Below are positions 40,301 through 52,478 of a stretch of 64,000 nucleotides of DNA, one piece after another (the stretch's first letter is position 1; each line of letters starts with the position of its first letter). Under the pieces are notes generated by a model that worked only from the letters and a program-made list of their open reading frames with translations, searched no databases and was not told the DNA's origin. Source of the stretch: Dryas octopetala (lineage: Eukaryota > Streptophyta > Magnoliopsida > Rosales > Rosaceae); the NCBI GenBank assembly GCA_963921425.1, contig OY992835.1:18042001-18106000 (forward strand). The letters run 5' to 3'. The position numbers and the translations under genes were made by a program.

Positions 40301-43001
40301 GACAAGTTCATACATTCACATCTATTTGTATTATTCTATCCTTTTTCTCCTTGATTGCAACTTTGGTTTATTTTCTGAAAATGCAGGTTGTTTTGGAAGT
40401 GGCTCCTGAAGTCTTGTACAATGAAATGTTTACAAAAGTGTTCAGAAACTCATTATTTGATCTTGCATCTCATCATTGTGGGAACTTTGTGATTCAAGCA
40501 CTAATTTCTCATACCAGAAATCAAGATCAAGTATGTTTTCTGATAGTGTTGCTCTTGGATACTAACACTCATCATGCTTCAATGCTGAATTGTTTTTATG
40601 ATTAACATTTACTATTGTGGGTAGTTAATATAATGTGTTTAACTTCGAATTATTTACTTCCATTTATTTATCACCTACTGCTTTACTAGTTTAGCCACTT
40701 TGGCATATTTATTTCACAAAAGTACTGTTTAATATCTCCTTGAAAAAAACTGGTCTTGGATCTGTCATAACACCTTATTGTCAATTTTTCCATTAGATGG
40801 AGTTGATCTGGGGGGAACTTGGTTCGAAATTTAAGTATCTGCTTGAAATGGGAAGATCGGGAGTTATTGCTTCACTGCTTGCTGCAAGTCAAAGGCTTCA
40901 TACTTACGAAGATAAGGTTAATAATGAATTGGTGTTAATTTTTGTAGTTTTTTCATTTTCACCTAAGTATTTATGTATTTGAATTTAAAATATTCTGGAA
41001 ATGTTGTATGGTGATTTTTACCCCACCAATCTGTTCAAATACAATTGTTACTGTTGAATAAAATAGATGGGTGCTATTTACTAGTAAAAAAGTCCTTTGT
41101 TCTGATTATGAGTCTGGATCTTCGTTTTAATCGCAGTTATGTTCCCATTATTTGTTTGACAGTGTTGCCAGGCCCTTGCTGCTGCAGTACATTCAAGTAA
41201 TGAGTCTTCAACATGCATTGTTCCCCGAATACTGTTTCTTGATAGCTACTTCTACTGTCAAGATAAGTCTAATTGGAGTTGGACAAGTGGTGTTAGAATG
41301 CATGTCATGGGTTCATTGATTCTGCAAGAAGTTTTTCGATTTCAAAATGTATGTAATCTTTCTTGTAGTTCTACGCAAACCAGACCCCCAAACTATATAT
41401 TGGATTTTGCTGTATATTGTTAGTAGCTAATAGCTCTAAGTTGACTTGCATATTTATTAGCTTATTGTGATGCCTCATAGATTGTTTGAATAGAGTTCTA
41501 GCTTCTCCATAGCTGCCCTTTCACTCTCTCCATATTCATTTTAAGGGAAACCACCTCCCCTTTCATGTGTCCTCTTCTGTCTCTATGTAAAATTCTGTTT
41601 CAATTAATGGAATGTCTATCTTCAATTTTTACATTGTAAAGGTAATATACTGAGCTTGGTCATTACAATTTATTTATTTATCTATTTTAGTAAGGATATT
41701 CAGGAAATAAAATAGTGCAATAATGATTGAAGCATGTTCACTTAACTGGTTCTTGCATTCAGGGAAGGAAAAAAAAATGGTTCTTGCATTACAATGTTGT
41801 ATTTGTTAATACTGATCTACTGTATATTGCTTTTCATCTTCGCAGGAATTTATACAGCCCTATATTACAAGTATTACATCCATCAATGCTGATAATATCC
41901 TTGAAGTTGCTAAAGATGCAGGAGGAGCTCGTGTTATTGAAGCTTTTCTAAGTTCTGATGCTTCTGCGAAACTGAAACGCCGATTAATTATGAAGTATGT
42001 CGTGTAACTTAATTGGTAGCATGTGTATCTATCAGGATGCTTAGATATATGATTTAGTCCTATGGTATTTAATTGGATCTTATGTTGCATACTTTGAAGG
42101 CTTCGTGGACATTTTGGAGAGCTTTCATTGCAATCATCAGGTTCTTTTACTGTTGAAAAGTGCTTTACTACTGGCAACTTGTCACTCAGAGAGGCAATAG
42201 TATCTGAGTTGTTAGCTGTGCGAAGTGAACTTTGGAATACGAAGCAAGGTCCTCATCTTATGAGGAAACTAGATGTTGATGGGTAAGCTCCTGGCCATAT
42301 GTTATCTCAGAATATCAGGATTTGGATGTGCTTCATTGTTAGTCAAGATGTGTCAATCCTTGTTCTCTGTTAAGGAGAGCATGCACTTGTCTCTGAAATA
42401 ACTCACCCAAGTAATTACCACATAGCTGGTTATCTTTCTGGCCCACAATTGCGCGCACACATAATTGAAAAAAAAAAAATTTAATCATTTGCGATACAGT
42501 GTCATGGCATTGTTTGTAAGGAGTTGAATGTTCGTAGTTTATTTACTTGACCCTTTTGTAAATGACAGATTTGCTGCTAGACCTGATCAGTGGAGGTCCA
42601 GACAAGAATCAAAACAATCGACTGTCAACGAATTTTATGTTACATTTGGCTCTACTGAGACCAAGCCGTCAAAGAATAGCAGCTTTCTTTCTGACAATTT
42701 TAAGAACACATCACGCCCAGATGGAATAAAGGAAATGAGGAAAGAAATTGAACTTCACCAGGCATCTCCTGCGCCATTTTTGAGTACAACAGGCCTTAAA
42801 CGCAAGCCAAAGAAAACAGAACACAGCAGCAAGAAGCATGCAAGAATCTCAATGGATGAGGATGTTTCTAAAGTAAAAGATAATGTGTCAAAGAAGAAGT
42901 TAGTCACAAATATGGAAACATCTCAATCCATGGCCAAAACAGAGAAGAAACGACACAGGAAGGATGTTATGCCAAAATCCCACAAGAAGTTGAAAGCATG
43001 A
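37332..43001 (+). CDS. APUM23: Pumilio homolog 23 / NOP9-type nucleolar RNA-binding protein
   Basis: Puf-repeat protein of the Nop9 class, needed for pre-rRNA processing in the nucleolus. Exons: 37332-37546, 37652-38015, 38367-38669, 39247-39414, 40387-40530, 40797-40916, 41163-41348, 41846-41994, 42100-42282, 42569-43001. They sum to 754 codons plus TGA in one frame. Matches Arabidopsis APUM23 end to end: MVSVGSK, RSVICGNALEEARG, MDQSGSHVAE, CNCYGSHVLR, LQVDQYSSLVLQ, HHCGNFVIQALISH, GARVIEAFL, KLRGHFGELSLQ. Basic N- and C-termini (Lys-rich tail) fit nucleolar localisation. The third intron uses a GC donor (CAG|GCATGT, 38670). Intron 4 holds a foldback MITE and intron 7 a micro-insertion. Motif-rich promoter fits a ribosome-biogenesis role. 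Start chosen by homology. Confidence 0.95.
39588..39993. mobile_element. Foldback MITE in APUM23 intron 4
   Basis: Arms pair over most of the length: GGCTTTATTACACTTTACCC at left and GGGTAAAATGTAAAAAAGCC at right. Also ACTTTGAGCTCAATCTCACT facing its complement, and AAAAATAAGAGTGTTTTG facing CAAAACACTCTTATTTTT. Non-coding. Confidence 0.9.
41747..41790 (+). mobile_element. Poly(A) micro-insertion 5
   Basis: An 18-bp insert CAGGGAAGG then A9 between exact copies of TGGTTCTTGCATT (13 bp), in APUM23 intron 7. Confidence 0.75.
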
Positions 43002-43509
43002 AGATGTGGATCATCTACTTCTATCATGTTTTGTAATTTTTGTCCTACACTGCAGAGGGTATAACCTAATTGGAGAAGGGGAAGAAATAGCCTGAAGGAA
43101 GTTACCAAAAGGGAGAAGAAAAAGCTTACAAAAAGTGGAAAAAGAATATGATGGTTAGATATACAATATTTGCTTAGTTGTGTGATCTTTGAATTGGTGG
43201 CATAGGCTGTAACTGAGTTGGAGAATTTATGTTTTGTTCGTGTTCTAGTTTTTGTTCCTCAAGTTGAGGTTGTTAAGGTGTATGCCTTTTGTAACAGAAT
43301 AATATTATCTATATATACATCCAAGAAACAAATTTACTTTTAAAAGCAGAGCTGACAAACTTAGTTAGCAAAATTGTAATTGCATTACAAATTGTATTAC
43401 ATGTAAAACTTGCAGGGAGCATGAGAAGTGGGATACTGGAAAGTTGCCTAGGAATGAATCAGAAAGAAAACTACATACTGTCGAGATCCAGCATTTTTGG
43501 TTCTGTACT

Positions 43510-43761
43510 TCCTCCTTCAGCCATCTTATGGAGGAAGGGGGATTTGAAGTGCTTCGTGGTATCTTTCGAAGGCATGAGTCAACCTGCTTATAATGGTTCT
43601 TCCTGGTTCCCTGCAGATCTTTGAGGGCTTGTGAAGATGAGGCTGTGATTGGTGCAGCAGAGTTGTGAACATTCCTCGGCTGGTGCTCCATTAGTTCAGG
43701 CTCATAGTATAATAGAAAATGCAAGAGAGAGAGCAGCCAGAACTCTAGACCAGGCCTTCAT
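43510..43761 (-). pseudogene. Broken CLE-like secreted peptide gene
   Basis: Paralog of the gene at 44769-45014. It keeps the start MKAWSRVLAALSLAF, but the signal peptide then meets TGA where the intact copy has TCA, and a second TGA where it has TGG. The remainder (SSSQALKDLQ, KQVDSCLRKIPRSTSNPP) continues in another frame, and its C-terminal stop is lost because of a local deletion. The TATAAAA box is kept at 43858-43864. Could still be transcribed, but no full pre-peptide can be made. Confidence 0.7.
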
Positions 43762-44768
43762 ATCTCCTCTCTGTAGCTGTATGTATTTTGCTTGGTGAGT
43801 GAAGATAGGATTTAAGCTTATGATGTTATGGTAATGGGAAATATGATGGTGTAGTTGTTTTATACCTAAATTCCTGTTTCAAAAATGGTAAGAATATGAA
43901 ATTTGGATCTAACATCAGTGGGTTCAACTTGCTTACATGATGCAACTCTGGCCTGTAGATTTTGGCAAAAATAGTGATAGATTTTTTAGTAGGGTTCATG
44001 TGATCTGACAAGTGCTATTAATACTAATAGCAAAGCTGTTCTGGGAACCGAAATAGGTTAGTTATTGTTACTACTGGGACAGTGTTGGATCTACAATATG
44101 AAAATGTGCTGGGGAGCTTACTGAGCTCGTTGGGCCAAACATAAAGCTTGCCTGTCTCAAATTCAATCTGCAAGTTCCTTGTGCTTGAGCTTTGCATGAC
44201 TGGCACTGTATAAAGCAGAGTGGAAAACCAAACAAAGCTGGCACTTCCTTTGTATTCTTTTGAAAAGTTCTTGGATCTCGTGGTCGTGGTACTGTGGGGT
44301 TTTTCAAAAAAAAAAAAACAAATTAGGAGTGGTACTGGTCGTATATTTTTTTCCCAATTTTCTCCAATTGATCATATTATTACCAATGTGCTGCTATAGT
44401 AGAGGACACACACATCATCACCAAGTCAACCCTTCAAGACTTCAGGTTGATGTTGCCAAGGCATATTCCTTTGGTAACAGAAAGATATTATTCTATATAT
44501 ACATTCAAAAAATTATAAATTTACATTCACAAGCAGATCGAGCTCACAACCTCATCAAGTACCAAAATTGTAATTGCATTACATATTATACTCTACATGT
44601 AACGCTTGCAGGGAGCATTAGAAGCAAGACACACCACTCTTCTGCACTTCCTCTTTCAGCCATCTTATGGAGGATTGGACCTGGCAAAGAAAACATGGCA
44701 AGTTCAGGTCAGTTATGGGAGATCTTCAAGTGGTGTGGAGAGGCATGAAACAGCTTGAAATAGGAGGT

Positions 44769-45014
44769 TTACTTGTTCTGTGTGGGATTTGGAGTGCTTG
44801 GTGGTATCCTCCGAAAGCTTGAACCAACCTGCTTATAAGGGCTCTTTCTGTTTGCCTGCAAATCTTTGAGGGATTGTGAAGATGAAGAAGAAGCTGTGTT
44901 TGCTGGAGCAGAAGTTAATGGACGAGCATCTACTCTTGCTCCATTAGGCCAGGCTGATAGCATCATGGAAAGTGCAAGAGCCAGAGCAGCCAGAACTCTA
45001 GACCAGGCCTTCAT
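44769..45014 (-). CDS. Small secreted CLE-like peptide precursor
   Basis: Single exon, 81 residues. Residues 1 to about 30 form a signal peptide (MKAWSRVLAALALALSMML, ending near ARVDA). A Ser-rich variable region follows, then QSLKDLQANRKSPYKQVG, and a C-terminal motif RIPPSTPNPTQN at 69-80 followed by one Lys and stop. The motif aligns with the 12-residue CLE consensus RLVPSGPNPLHN at Arg1, Pro4, Ser5, Pro7, Asn8, Pro9 and Asn12. Thr replaces the usual Gly at position 6. On that basis it is probably a CLE signalling peptide acting outside the cell on receptor kinases. TATAAAT box at 45107-45113. A broken tandem copy lies downstream. I do not recognise a named ortholog, and another class of post-translationally processed peptide remains possible. 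Confidence 0.65.
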   Translation of the reverse strand: MKAWSRVLAALALALSMMLSAWPNGARVDARPLTSAPANTASSSSSQSLKDLQANRKSPYKQVGSSFRRIPPSTPNPTQNK

Positions 45015-45106
45015 ATTCTGGTTAGTGAGTGAAGATATCTTTGGAGTTTGGAGTGAAGTGAAGCTTATGATTAGATGGTATGGGAGATATTATGGTCTAG
45101 TGGTTG

Positions 45107-45113
45107 ATTTATA
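45107..45113 (-). promoter_or_regulatory. TATA box of the CLE-like gene
   Basis: TATAAAT on the minus strand, 93 bp before the start codon. The broken paralog keeps an equivalent box at 43858-43864. Confidence 0.6.
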
Positions 45114-46263
45114 ACTAGTTCCTGTTTCAAGAAAAATAGTAAAATCTAATTGGGATCTGATATCAGTGGGATCATGTGCTCAACTTTGACTGTTACATGC
45201 AGCTAACTCTGACCCTGCATATTTTTGTGAAAATGATGATGTATTTTCTGAAGTAGGGGTCATGTGATGAGGCACGTGATATTAATATTAATAGTAATGC
45301 TGTTTTGGGAAGCTAAAAGGGTTAGTATTATATTGTTATCAGTGATTAGGCAGTGGTACTAGTATTGGGACTGTGTTGGATCTTACAATATCATAACGTG
45401 GAGTTAACAGCTTGCTGTGGAGCTGACTGAACTAGTTGAACTCTCTCAATCTGCAGCTTTGAGCTATGTATGAGTCGTATGACTGACACTGATCAAGCAG
45501 AGTGAAAGACCAAGCAAAGCTGGCACTTTCTTGTACTCTTTTGAGAAGCTCTTTTGGATCTTGTGGTACAGGATTTTTTTCTTTGTGTTGTCTTTACTTT
45601 GGTGCAATTCTTTTCCAATTTTCTTCTCAGTGATCAGCACCATTATTTACCAAACAAATTAAACTAAAGAAAAAAGGAAGAAGAGAAATTTTCTGATATA
45701 GCAGTAATAAGGAACAAAGGGTGTCTGCCACTTCTAGAAAGAAAGCCCAGTTATAGTTGCAGTTACCCTTCCAATCAAAGACAATACAACCGAATAAAAT
45801 TGAAATGCCTGTAAATATACTTTCTTTGTTCATCTTTATATATCCAACAATTAATAGAATTTCCAAATATACTTATACAGCGAGTCAACTAAAAATCCAG
45901 GCAATCAAAAGAACAAATATATCCTTTACAAAAAAGAATATATATACTTTTATTTTCATATTTAATACAATTTCTAAATGTTCTTCTAAACATAGTAATA
46001 GGGTCATCAAATGTTTCTAGTGGAACATTTTTTTCTCTTCTTTCTTCCTAGTGGAGCAATTGTTCCCACTAAACCATTTTGCTTATTAAATTGAGGTGAT
46101 TTGCCTTAGTATTCTTGAATTTTATTCTCAAAAGAGTGAGAGCATATATTATTAATTATTTGATAAAATATCTCAAAGAAACGTTGTTTACGCCTTTACG
46201 GTAAGGGTTAATAATGCATACTTCGCTCTTTATTTTTTGTTTTTTATTTTTTTCGCAAACTGA

Positions 46264-46606
46264 GGGCTCGTTTGGTATCCTACTCAAATTTTTTTTTCAA
46301 AAATTAAGATTTTTTTTTTAAATGTGAGTTTTCAAAATCAATTTTAAAAATTTGAAAACGTGTTTAGTATGAAATTTGAAAACAATTTTTAAATTTAAAA
46401 AATGATGACATCTAAGAAAAAAAGGAAGTGTAAAAAAAAAATTGAGAAAAACGATGTTTTATCATTTTTAAAAAGAGACATGTTTTTTAAATTTTTTCTA
46501 AAAATTATTTTTAAAAATGGTCTACCAAACACGTTTTCTTGACTAAAACTTATTTTTTTATTTTTAAAAATAAAAAATAATTTTTAAATAGAATACCAAA
46601 CAGGCC
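46264..46606. mobile_element. hAT-like MITE
   Basis: Terminal inverted repeats GGGCTCGTTTGGTATCCTA and (reverse) AGGCCTGTTTGGTATTCTA surround AT-rich DNA with no frame. The GTTTGGTA-type end is typical of plant hAT MITEs. Lies about 500 bp upstream of the UBC gene transcript region. Confidence 0.75.
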
Positions 46607-47188
46607 TAACCTATCCAAAACCTCACTTCCACAAAAACAAATTCATGAAGTATCACCAACCAATTATTGCCTAAAAAAAGGACATGGTGACACAAGAAAG
46701 AAATTACTTATCAAATTTTCTTTTGGACTTTTTGAGTTATAAAGAGAAATTTTGATTTTTAAATTTGTGTGGTGTGTGTGTTGAGCAAATTATCTGTAAA
46801 GCCAAAAGCTTAGGAGTGTATTAAGAAGAACCCAATTAAAAAGAAGGGAACACATCCCACTCAGTCTTACAAAACTACCCCTCAAGACTAAGCAGCCTGA
46901 TCCCCAAAAGAGAGAATCCAGGGGGGCATAATGGTGATTTAAACAAAGTATTCTTCGTCCGGATCAGTCGTGGTCCTATACTCCTATATCCTATGGAAGA
47001 AGGCTGAGAAACTGCGGGACTGACTTTTAACAAAAATAACGCCTTGAAAATATCGTTTAATTGGCAAATCCAAATACGACGCCGTTCTTTAGCCCTCAGT
47101 TGGAGTTTGTAAAACAAGGTTTTGTCAGCGAAACGCGTAGGTGTGCGATCGAGGTCTCTAACTTATCCACCAAACGCCGATCTCACCA

Positions 47189-48274
47189 GGTTTGCTCCAA
47201 ATTCAAGGTTTTTACATTCCGATCTATGTTCCTGTGCAACTGCCTCATTTATGCTATTATTTTTTTATTTTTTTATTATTATTTTTTTTCATAATTTAGA
47301 GTTTGGTGGTAGACATTGGGATTAGGGTTATTGTTAATATAATTTAATTCAAGAGAAAAATGATAAGAGGGTGAAACTTAGACATTGTAATTGGAGTTGG
47401 CGATTTTTTTATTGGGATTTTTCGCTAAAACCCTAAATGCTAATTAAATGGTGAATTGCTGCTGCTGCTGGGGTTGTTGATAACTTTATGGTAAGTATAT
47501 CAGTTTGTACTTGGATACATGAGTGCTTTAAAGGTGAAATTTTTGGGCAATTAGATTTTTTTTTCCATTTTATTTGTACTTTTATTGGACTACTACTTAT
47601 GAAATTTACAATATGAAAGTATATATTATCCATATCATACAAATATAAAAACAGAAACTTTAGATTATTGCTATTGATTATGAAAAAGTTCTAAAGTTAT
47701 GGAAAATCATGGTTGGAATAGGGGACCTAAAGCTAAGGAATTGGGGGTGGGTCTTTCTTCTGTGGGTCATCTTTGTGTATCTTTTCATTTTATTATGAAG
47801 TAATGATTTTCCTTCCTGGGAGTATTGGTTGAGGAAATTGATATAATTTTTGTTTTTTTCAAATTTTTGAGACATGTGAAGATATTTTTTGAAGACACAA
47901 TTAATGGGATTTTCTTATATGGTCATTACTCATTACTGATATATATATATATATATTTTTTTTCTTCTTATCAAATATTAAAAATTTGAATTTGACATTT
48001 ACGGAGATGAAATGATATCAGGAATAAATAATGTAGGAGATATGGTCACATTCTTTTTACTTAAAAAGATTTAGGAGTATGAAGGGAAGGGCTAGTGTTC
48101 AAAGAAAGAGTGGAAAGAAGAAAGGATAGGGGAGGGAGAAACTTATTGCTTAAACTATATTTAAATGTATTTTTGTCCAGTAAAGGTTTTAACACGTTCT
48201 AACTTTAAGTTATAGTATTGGATTTTTTTATAAGAATCTAATCTTTGTGTGTTTTTTTCTTTTATGTTTATCAG
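47189..48274 (+). other. Probable 5' UTR intron of the UBC gene
   Basis: Likely donor after CTCACCAG (GT at 47190) and acceptor TTTATCAG at 48274, 80 bp before the start codon. It contains a canonical telo-box AAACCCTAA near 47428 and a (TA)n tract at 47939-47957. Inferred from splice-like signals only. Confidence 0.5.
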
Positions 48275-48353
48275 ACAACTGGTAATAAGATTTGGGAACA
48301 AGGAAATTGAATATTGAATAGGGCTTTATTTGCTACCTTTTAGAATTTGTGAG

Positions 48354-50955
48354 ATGGCGGAGAAATCATGTGTCAAGCGCCTCCAGAAGGAATATAGAGC
48401 ACTCTGTAAAGTATGACTTCTTTTGTTCAGCTGAATTTGTTTTCTATTATCTGTTATTGTCAGTTCATATCATTTGCATCCTTATAGTTCCTTTTGTTCT
48501 CTTTCATTGTTCTTTGTAGTTAGATCTGGCTTGTTTCACCAATGTATATACTTTGATGTTTCACTACAATATCAGTATATGGTTCAGTTATCTTTTGGTC
48601 CTGTTAAGGGTTACTTGTAGTTCCATTAATAAATTGGAAATTTAAGTCTATCCTTTTGTTTTCTTTCATTAGTTTATGGGTCGTATTGGCTTATGGATTT
48701 GGGACTCTCCATGTTTGTTGTAAACTTGTATTCTGGAAAAGATTGATTACTATTTTTCTTTTTAACTAATTTGATAGAAATAGCAAATTTATGTGCATTT
48801 GTTTAAGAAATGATGCCTCCTTTTAGCCATCCTGGAACTTTATAATGTTTGTCTCTGGAAGGTGCTAATATTGTTATTTGTGAACGTGCAGGAACCAGTT
48901 TCTCATGTGGTGGCCCGTCCTTCCCCAAATGACATTCTTGAATGGCGTAAGTTTATTTGCAACTGACTATGTCCAAATACCCAAAATTCCTCTTACCCTG
49001 AAAATTTTTATTATTTATCTCCTGAAGTCCACACAACAAACCATAACATTTGGGAAAAAACTATAACTCTCTATTGAAATTTTGACTCCTTTCTCTGTTG
49101 AATCCTTGGTGTTTCTCTCCTTAGAAAACAAAATATTTAAAAAAGAAAAGAAAACATGGTGGCTTTGTATTCTTATGGCTGTGTGAAAGTCTTCTCCTTC
49201 ATTCCTTGAATTGAGAATGTAGGGTTTGAGCGCACCTTGTCCAACAAGGTCTATTCTTTGGTTCTTTACATGGTCTCTCGCTAAAAATTCTATAAGTTTC
49301 TATATTATAATGCTTTGATATTTGTAACTTATGTCATTTTAGTTAGGGTTTTTTATATCATTATTTGTTATATCTGATGTTTCAGATTACGTGCTGGAGG
49401 GAAGTGAAGGAACACCTTTTGCAGGTTTGCCCCCCCTCCCCCCCTTTCATTTTTCTTTATTTGGTGTGTGCTATTGCGTACTGAAGATATCAACTGTTGC
49501 ACTGTTCTTGTGATTATCTGGTTTGATATCAATGCTTATATATCTTTGAAACTTGTGCTACTCATTATTAGGTGGATATTACTACGGAAAGATCAAGTTT
49601 CCTCCAGAGTATCCGTATAAACCACCTGGAATCAGGTATCTACTTTTTGGATACCAAAGTTCAGTGGAAAAGCTAGTTTTGAATACTTATAAGAAATATT
49701 TTGTCTCTGATTATGCAATTGTTTTCTATGTACATACTTGTCGATTCTACTTTCTACTTATTACACTTTCCTTTCTGTCTGTAGCATGATTACTCCCAAT
49801 GGACGATTCATGACTCAGAAGAAAATTTGTTTATCTATGAGTGATTGTAAGTTTTATAGAGTCCTTTTCAAATAGAATGTTTCTTATGTATGTGTGTGTG
49901 TTTTATTTAATAACTAATTTCATATCTACCTATGTTCCTTTGCAGTTCATCCTGAAAGTTGGAATCCAATGTGGTCTGTTTCAAGGTTAGACACATTTGG
50001 GTTAAGAAGGAACTTGTTTTGTTATGTTACTCACTTTTATGTGCTTTCCCTTTGTTAGAAAGTTGCTATTATTTATGGAAATTATTGTGGTAAGTTGTAA
50101 TTCCACTAACATCTGTTCTTCACAAATGCAGCATACTTACGGGGCTTCTTTCATTCATGGTGAGTTGAGTGTGGCTCTTTGGTATACTTTCTCTTTCATT
50201 TAGGATTCTATCCTACTAGAATCTTAATTCGTTTGGGTAGGGCTCAGTACTGGGACCTGCGTTTTTGTTTAAATAGAATTTTGATTGTTTATGTCCCCTC
50301 TTCTGAACTTTTCAGTAGTTCAGGCAATCTTTTTCTGTTGTAACATGTATTTATCTGTATAAATTTAAGTCTTCTTTTATCGCTTCAATTTCTGTTTTCT
50401 CGTGCAGATGGACAACAGTCCAACTACTGGCAGTGTGAACACTACTGCTGCTGAGAAGCAACGTTTGGCAAAGGCTTCTCTTGCATTTAACTCTAAGAAG
50501 TAAGTCCCACCACATTCTCTTCTTACTATATAACATTGTACAGACAGACCCCCTTTCTTTTTTATTAATGGCTTTGCTGATTGGGGGGGAGCGGTGGGGA
50601 CCCTTGTGTAGGTTTCTCCTCTCTTGATCATATTTGTGGGTCTTCTATGTGTTGTCTGACAATTTTCTTTTGAAACAGTCCAACATTCCGGAAAATGTTT
50701 CCCGAGTATGTGGAGAAGTATAACCAGCAGCAGCAACAGCTTTCCGAGCAGCGTATTCAAGAGCAGGTGTCACCTCAGCCATCTCAAGAAAATTCCAGGC
50801 CTTTGTTGGAAAAGGTTAATGATTCTACAGGAGGAGGTATGAAAAGAGTGGATGCCCCAGGGAAAAACAAAAAGCAGTCATTCCCAACCTGGATGATGTT
50901 GTTGCTCATTTCTGTCTTTGGCATTGTAATGGCACTGCCTCTGCTTCAACTTTAA
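48354..50955 (+). CDS. ER-anchored ubiquitin-conjugating enzyme E2 (UBE2J type, UBC33/34-like)
   Basis: Transfers ubiquitin from E1 to E3 or substrate, in this class at the ER membrane for ERAD. Nine coding exons: 48354-48410, 48892-48946, 49386-49424, 49572-49635, 49785-49846, 49946-49985, 50132-50159, 50408-50499, 50679-50955. Joined they give 237 residues. The UBC fold occupies about 5-150: RLQKEYRALCKEPVSHVV, ILEWHYVLEGSEGTPFAGG, FPPEYPYKPPGI, then TPNGRF in place of HPN (normal for UBE2J), catalytic Cys87 in KKICLSMSDFHPESWNP. A Gln-rich linker follows (about 165-185), and a C-terminal tail anchor (MMLLLISVFGIVMALPLLQL). Closely matches Arabidopsis UBC33/UBC34 in sequence and length. Intact, with all GT-AG introns. 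Confidence 0.96.
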
Positions 50956-51269
50956 TTTCTTACAGCCCAAATAGAAAATTTATTGGGGGTCCGTGAGTGG
51001 ACATAAAAGCTTTTGCAAGTCGTGGGACTTGTTCCAAATACTCCTTAGGTTTATCTTGTATCTAATATAATTTTGTATAGGAGGTTGATACTTATGGTCA
51101 GTTGAATCTATTAGCTGATGTTTTTCCTTCTATGTCAATGTGTGGTCGTTGTTTGCCAATGTTCAAACGTGACGTGCATGTGATGTTATTTTTACAATAG
51201 TGGTGTTTATGTTTGACCATTGGTTGGTACTCACTCTCTCTCTCAAACACACACACACACGCACACTGT

Positions 51270-51316
51270 GAATTAATGATGGTTTCGACCAAAAAAAAAA
51301 AAGAATTAATGATGGT
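51270..51316 (+). mobile_element. Poly(A) micro-insertion 6
   Basis: A 19-bp insert TTCGACC then A12 between exact 14-bp copies of GAATTAATGATGGT. Confidence 0.8.
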
Positions 51317-52027
51317 CTGCAAGTTACGAATCCTGTTTCTTAGAGGTTTATGGATACGAGATTTATTTACTGTTGTGTCGTTGGCTTTCAATGAATAAAA
51401 ATTGGCCTTAAGCCAGCACAGTGATGTTTTCCCTTAATTTTTATTGACCATATTACCCTCAATCTTTTCCGGGTTTTTTCATCAAAAGTTGATATAAATA
51501 TCGAACTCAAAGGCAACTCCAAATCGAAATCTCTAGGCCGCCTTCCGTAAGCATAAGCTCCCATAATTGGTAAAACCAACATGAAATGAATTACTCTTGT
51601 TAACAGACAAACAATTAAGTAAGTACCAATAACATTAATAAAATTCTACCTGATGATGCCATTTCCATAGGAACAAGAATAGAACGAATAACAAGTCTTC
51701 TGCACTTTTAGTATAACCAAAACTTAACCTTATTAATAGGAAACAAGCAACTGAAATGTTAACAGAATAGTCCATCTTAATAGGGTGTTTAGTTAATTAA
51801 TTTAACTGACTCGATCTAGCTCAACTTAAATATTGAACTCAAACGCAACTCCAAATCGAAATCCATAGGCCGCCTTCTTCTAACTCGTCTCAATCTTAGT
51901 GATCGTCCAAGCTATGACCGATCAACTGGTAAAACCCCTAGCTCTTTAGCGCTACATTTCTTTTTATTGTAATCAAATAAAACCATCGAGTTTCTGATAT
52001 GTGTTTCTCTCTCTGTTTCTGGTTGTG

Positions 52028-52070
52028 AATTTTGCACAATTTTTTTTGGCCTAAAAAATTTTGCACAATT
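52028..52070 (-). mobile_element. Poly(A) micro-insertion 7
   Basis: A 15-bp insert (minus strand TTTAGGCC then A7) between exact 14-bp copies of AATTTTGCACAATT. Ends 10 bp before the TIR element at 52081. Confidence 0.8.
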
Positions 52071-52080
52071 AATTAAGAGG

Positions 52081-52407
52081 GCTGCTATTTGCACACCCCT
52101 AAATTTCTTTTTGCACACCCTTTCTGAAAAAAAAAAGAAAAATTCAAGAGAAAAGACCATTTGGCCCTTCCCTCACCCACACACCCCCATCCCCATCTCC
52201 CCCCCGTACACACCCCCTTGCTCTGTTTTTTTTCCCTCCGCCCCATCACCACCTTCCTCGCACCAGCAGCACCACCACCTTCCTCGCACCAGCAGCACCA
52301 CATTCCTCGCACCACCATCTTCCTCGCAGCACCACCACCACCGCGCGCAGCACCACCCAAAACAGCCACCATAACCAGCCCAGCAGCCCCTCCTCGGCTC
52401 CTCCATT

Positions 52408-52478
<71 letters not shown>

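Larger units (their letters stand above)
43245..45570. repeat. Tandem duplication of a 1.1-kb CLE-like gene unit
   Basis: Unit A (about 43245-44290) and unit B (about 44430-45570) correspond along their length. Shared landmarks in order: ATATTAT...CTATATATACAT, CAAAATTGTAATTGCATTAC, CTTGCAGGGAGCAT, CAGCCATCTTATGGAGGA, the coding part, TTAGATTTTGG-like flank, and AAAGCTGGCACTT at the far end. Identity is high in and around the coding part and lower outside. Confidence 0.85.
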
